Shown here: positions 5,740 to 6,258 of the stretch, piece by piece | How positions within the stretch are numbered: position 1 is the stretch's first letter | Layout: each line of letters opens with the position of its first letter | Origin: JBBRHH01 sp038222915 | GTDB taxonomy: Bacteria > Planctomycetota > Phycisphaerae > Tepidisphaerales > Tepidisphaeraceae | DNA: 6,258 nt | Direction: 5' to 3' | Assembly: GCA_038222915.1 (NCBI GenBank) | Contig: JBBRHH010000381.1 | Span: 1 to 6,258 of the forward strand | Position numbers and translations under genes: made by a program | The notes under the pieces: model-generated | The model's database searches: none | What the model was told of the DNA's origin: nothing | What the model saw: only the letters and a program-made list of their open reading frames with translations

Positions 5740-6258
5740 GCGCACGTACGTCGGCGGTTTCCTCGAACAGCACAGTTGCTTTGGGCAGCAGCGCACAGAC
5801 GCGCGAGGAGCGGCGGCGTGCGGCCGCCGCACTGCTCCGATGCCCACTTCTCCAGTTGGCCGGGGCCGGGCATGAAGACTTTCAACTCGTGCGCCGTCAT
5901 CAAGCCTGGCTGATGGAGTGGTTCAGCCGGCACTGTGGCTGGACGTTGTACGTGGACAGCGAGTTGGCCCGCCTCCGCAAGACACCCGCGGATCAGGCCG
6001 ATGCAACCCGCCCGCTCATCGACAGCAATGACCGGCCATTTACACGCCGCCGATATGTCCTGCTCTGTCTGGCGCTGGCAGCGTTGGAAAAGTCCGAGCG
6101 GCAGACGGTGCTGCGGCAGTTGGCCGACGATATCGCCGCCCGTTTCTCAATGGACCCCCGGCTGACATCACTGGGATTCACGTTTGAAGTGTCCCTCAGG
6201 GATCACCGACGCGACCTGATTGAAGTCATCCGATATTTGATAGGCCTGGACATTCTCG
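5736..6258 (+). CDS. jetB: Wadjet JetB, MukE/KITE-like subunit (DUF2398 / TIGR02678), 5' part
   Basis: Starts at ATG 5736 (ATGA overlap with the jetA stop) and stays open to the right edge: 174 residues, roughly half of the family's length. Residues 1-22 are a Ser/Ala/Thr-rich tail without family similarity. The domain begins at 'TREERRRAAAALLRCPLL' (22-39), then 'FQLVRRHQAWLMEWF' (49-63), 'GWTLYVD' (68-74), 'ARLRKTP' (78-84), 'RPFTRRRYVLLCLALAALE' (100-118) and 'RQTVLRQLADDI' (122-133), all typical of TIGR02678. JetB proteins dimerise and bind the kleisin JetA. Order and overlap with DUF2397 make the pairing secure; the rest of the gene, jetC and jetD lie beyond the window. Confidence 0.9.
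   Translation, partial: MSARTSAVSSNSTVALGSSAQTREERRRAAAALLRCPLLQLAGAGHEDFQLVRRHQAWLMEWFSRHCGWTLYVDSELARLRKTPADQADATRPLIDSNDRPFTRRRYVLLCLALAALEKSERQTVLRQLADDIAARFSMDPRLTSLGFTFEVSLRDHRRDLIEVIRYLIGLDIL

Noticed and set aside
4818..5933. 371-codon - strand frame opposite jetA and jetB
   Set aside because: jetA and jetB are clear family members on the + strand; the reverse frame is Ser/Arg-rich without recognisable domains.
5584..5956. 14-base direct repeat ACGTTGTACGTGGA at 5584-5597 and 5943-5956
   Set aside because: Both copies encode Thr-Leu-Tyr-Val-Asp within jetA and jetB; two copies in coding sequence are best explained by chance.

Overview
The window is GC-rich, tightly packed bacterial DNA with every gene on the + strand. 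A DUF1080 (3-keto-disaccharide hydrolase) gene next to oxidoreductases, plus poor Shine-Dalgarno sites before several genes, suggests the Planctomycetota-Verrucomicrobiota-Acidobacteriota group, most likely a planctomycete. That placement is an inference from gene content, not a measured phylogeny.

Left part (1-4008): a run of five genes that looks like one operon. It holds the 3' end of a DUF1080 protein, an aldo/keto reductase (AKR), a short-chain dehydrogenase/reductase (SDR), a DUF89/ARMT1-type metal-dependent phosphatase most like the phosphatase half of PANK4, and a small E1-like (ThiF/MoeB/HesA) protein. Spacing is 11 nt, 45 nt, a 4-base TTGA stop/start overlap, and 4 nt. The first three genes fit oxidation, cleavage and reduction of keto-sugars. 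The last two suggest a metabolite-repair or cofactor-linked step. The E1-like protein keeps its fold and zinc-type CxxC pairs but appears to lack several residues needed for adenylation.

Middle (4009-4182): a short intergenic stretch with a good sigma70-type promoter (TTGACG, 16 bp, TAGAAT), then a complete tRNA-Ala(CGC) carrying the G3.U70 identity pair. Its core (U11-A24, no base 47, unpaired 13/22) recalls tRNA-Glu. Only 41 nt separate the tRNA from the next gene, and I see no terminator or second promoter there.

Right part (4183-6258): the first two genes of a Wadjet-type anti-plasmid SMC system of the DUF2397/DUF2398 variety (the EptABCD-like lineage, usually called type II). jetA (kleisin-like, DUF2397/TIGR02677) is complete. 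jetB (DUF2398/TIGR02678) overlaps it by ATGA and runs off the right edge. The SMC ATPase JetC and the nuclease JetD are expected just downstream but are not in the window. Leucine and arginine codon choice changes sharply across the tRNA, which fits a defence island sitting at a tRNA gene next to older metabolic genes. No integrase, transposase, CRISPR array or attachment repeat was seen inside the window.
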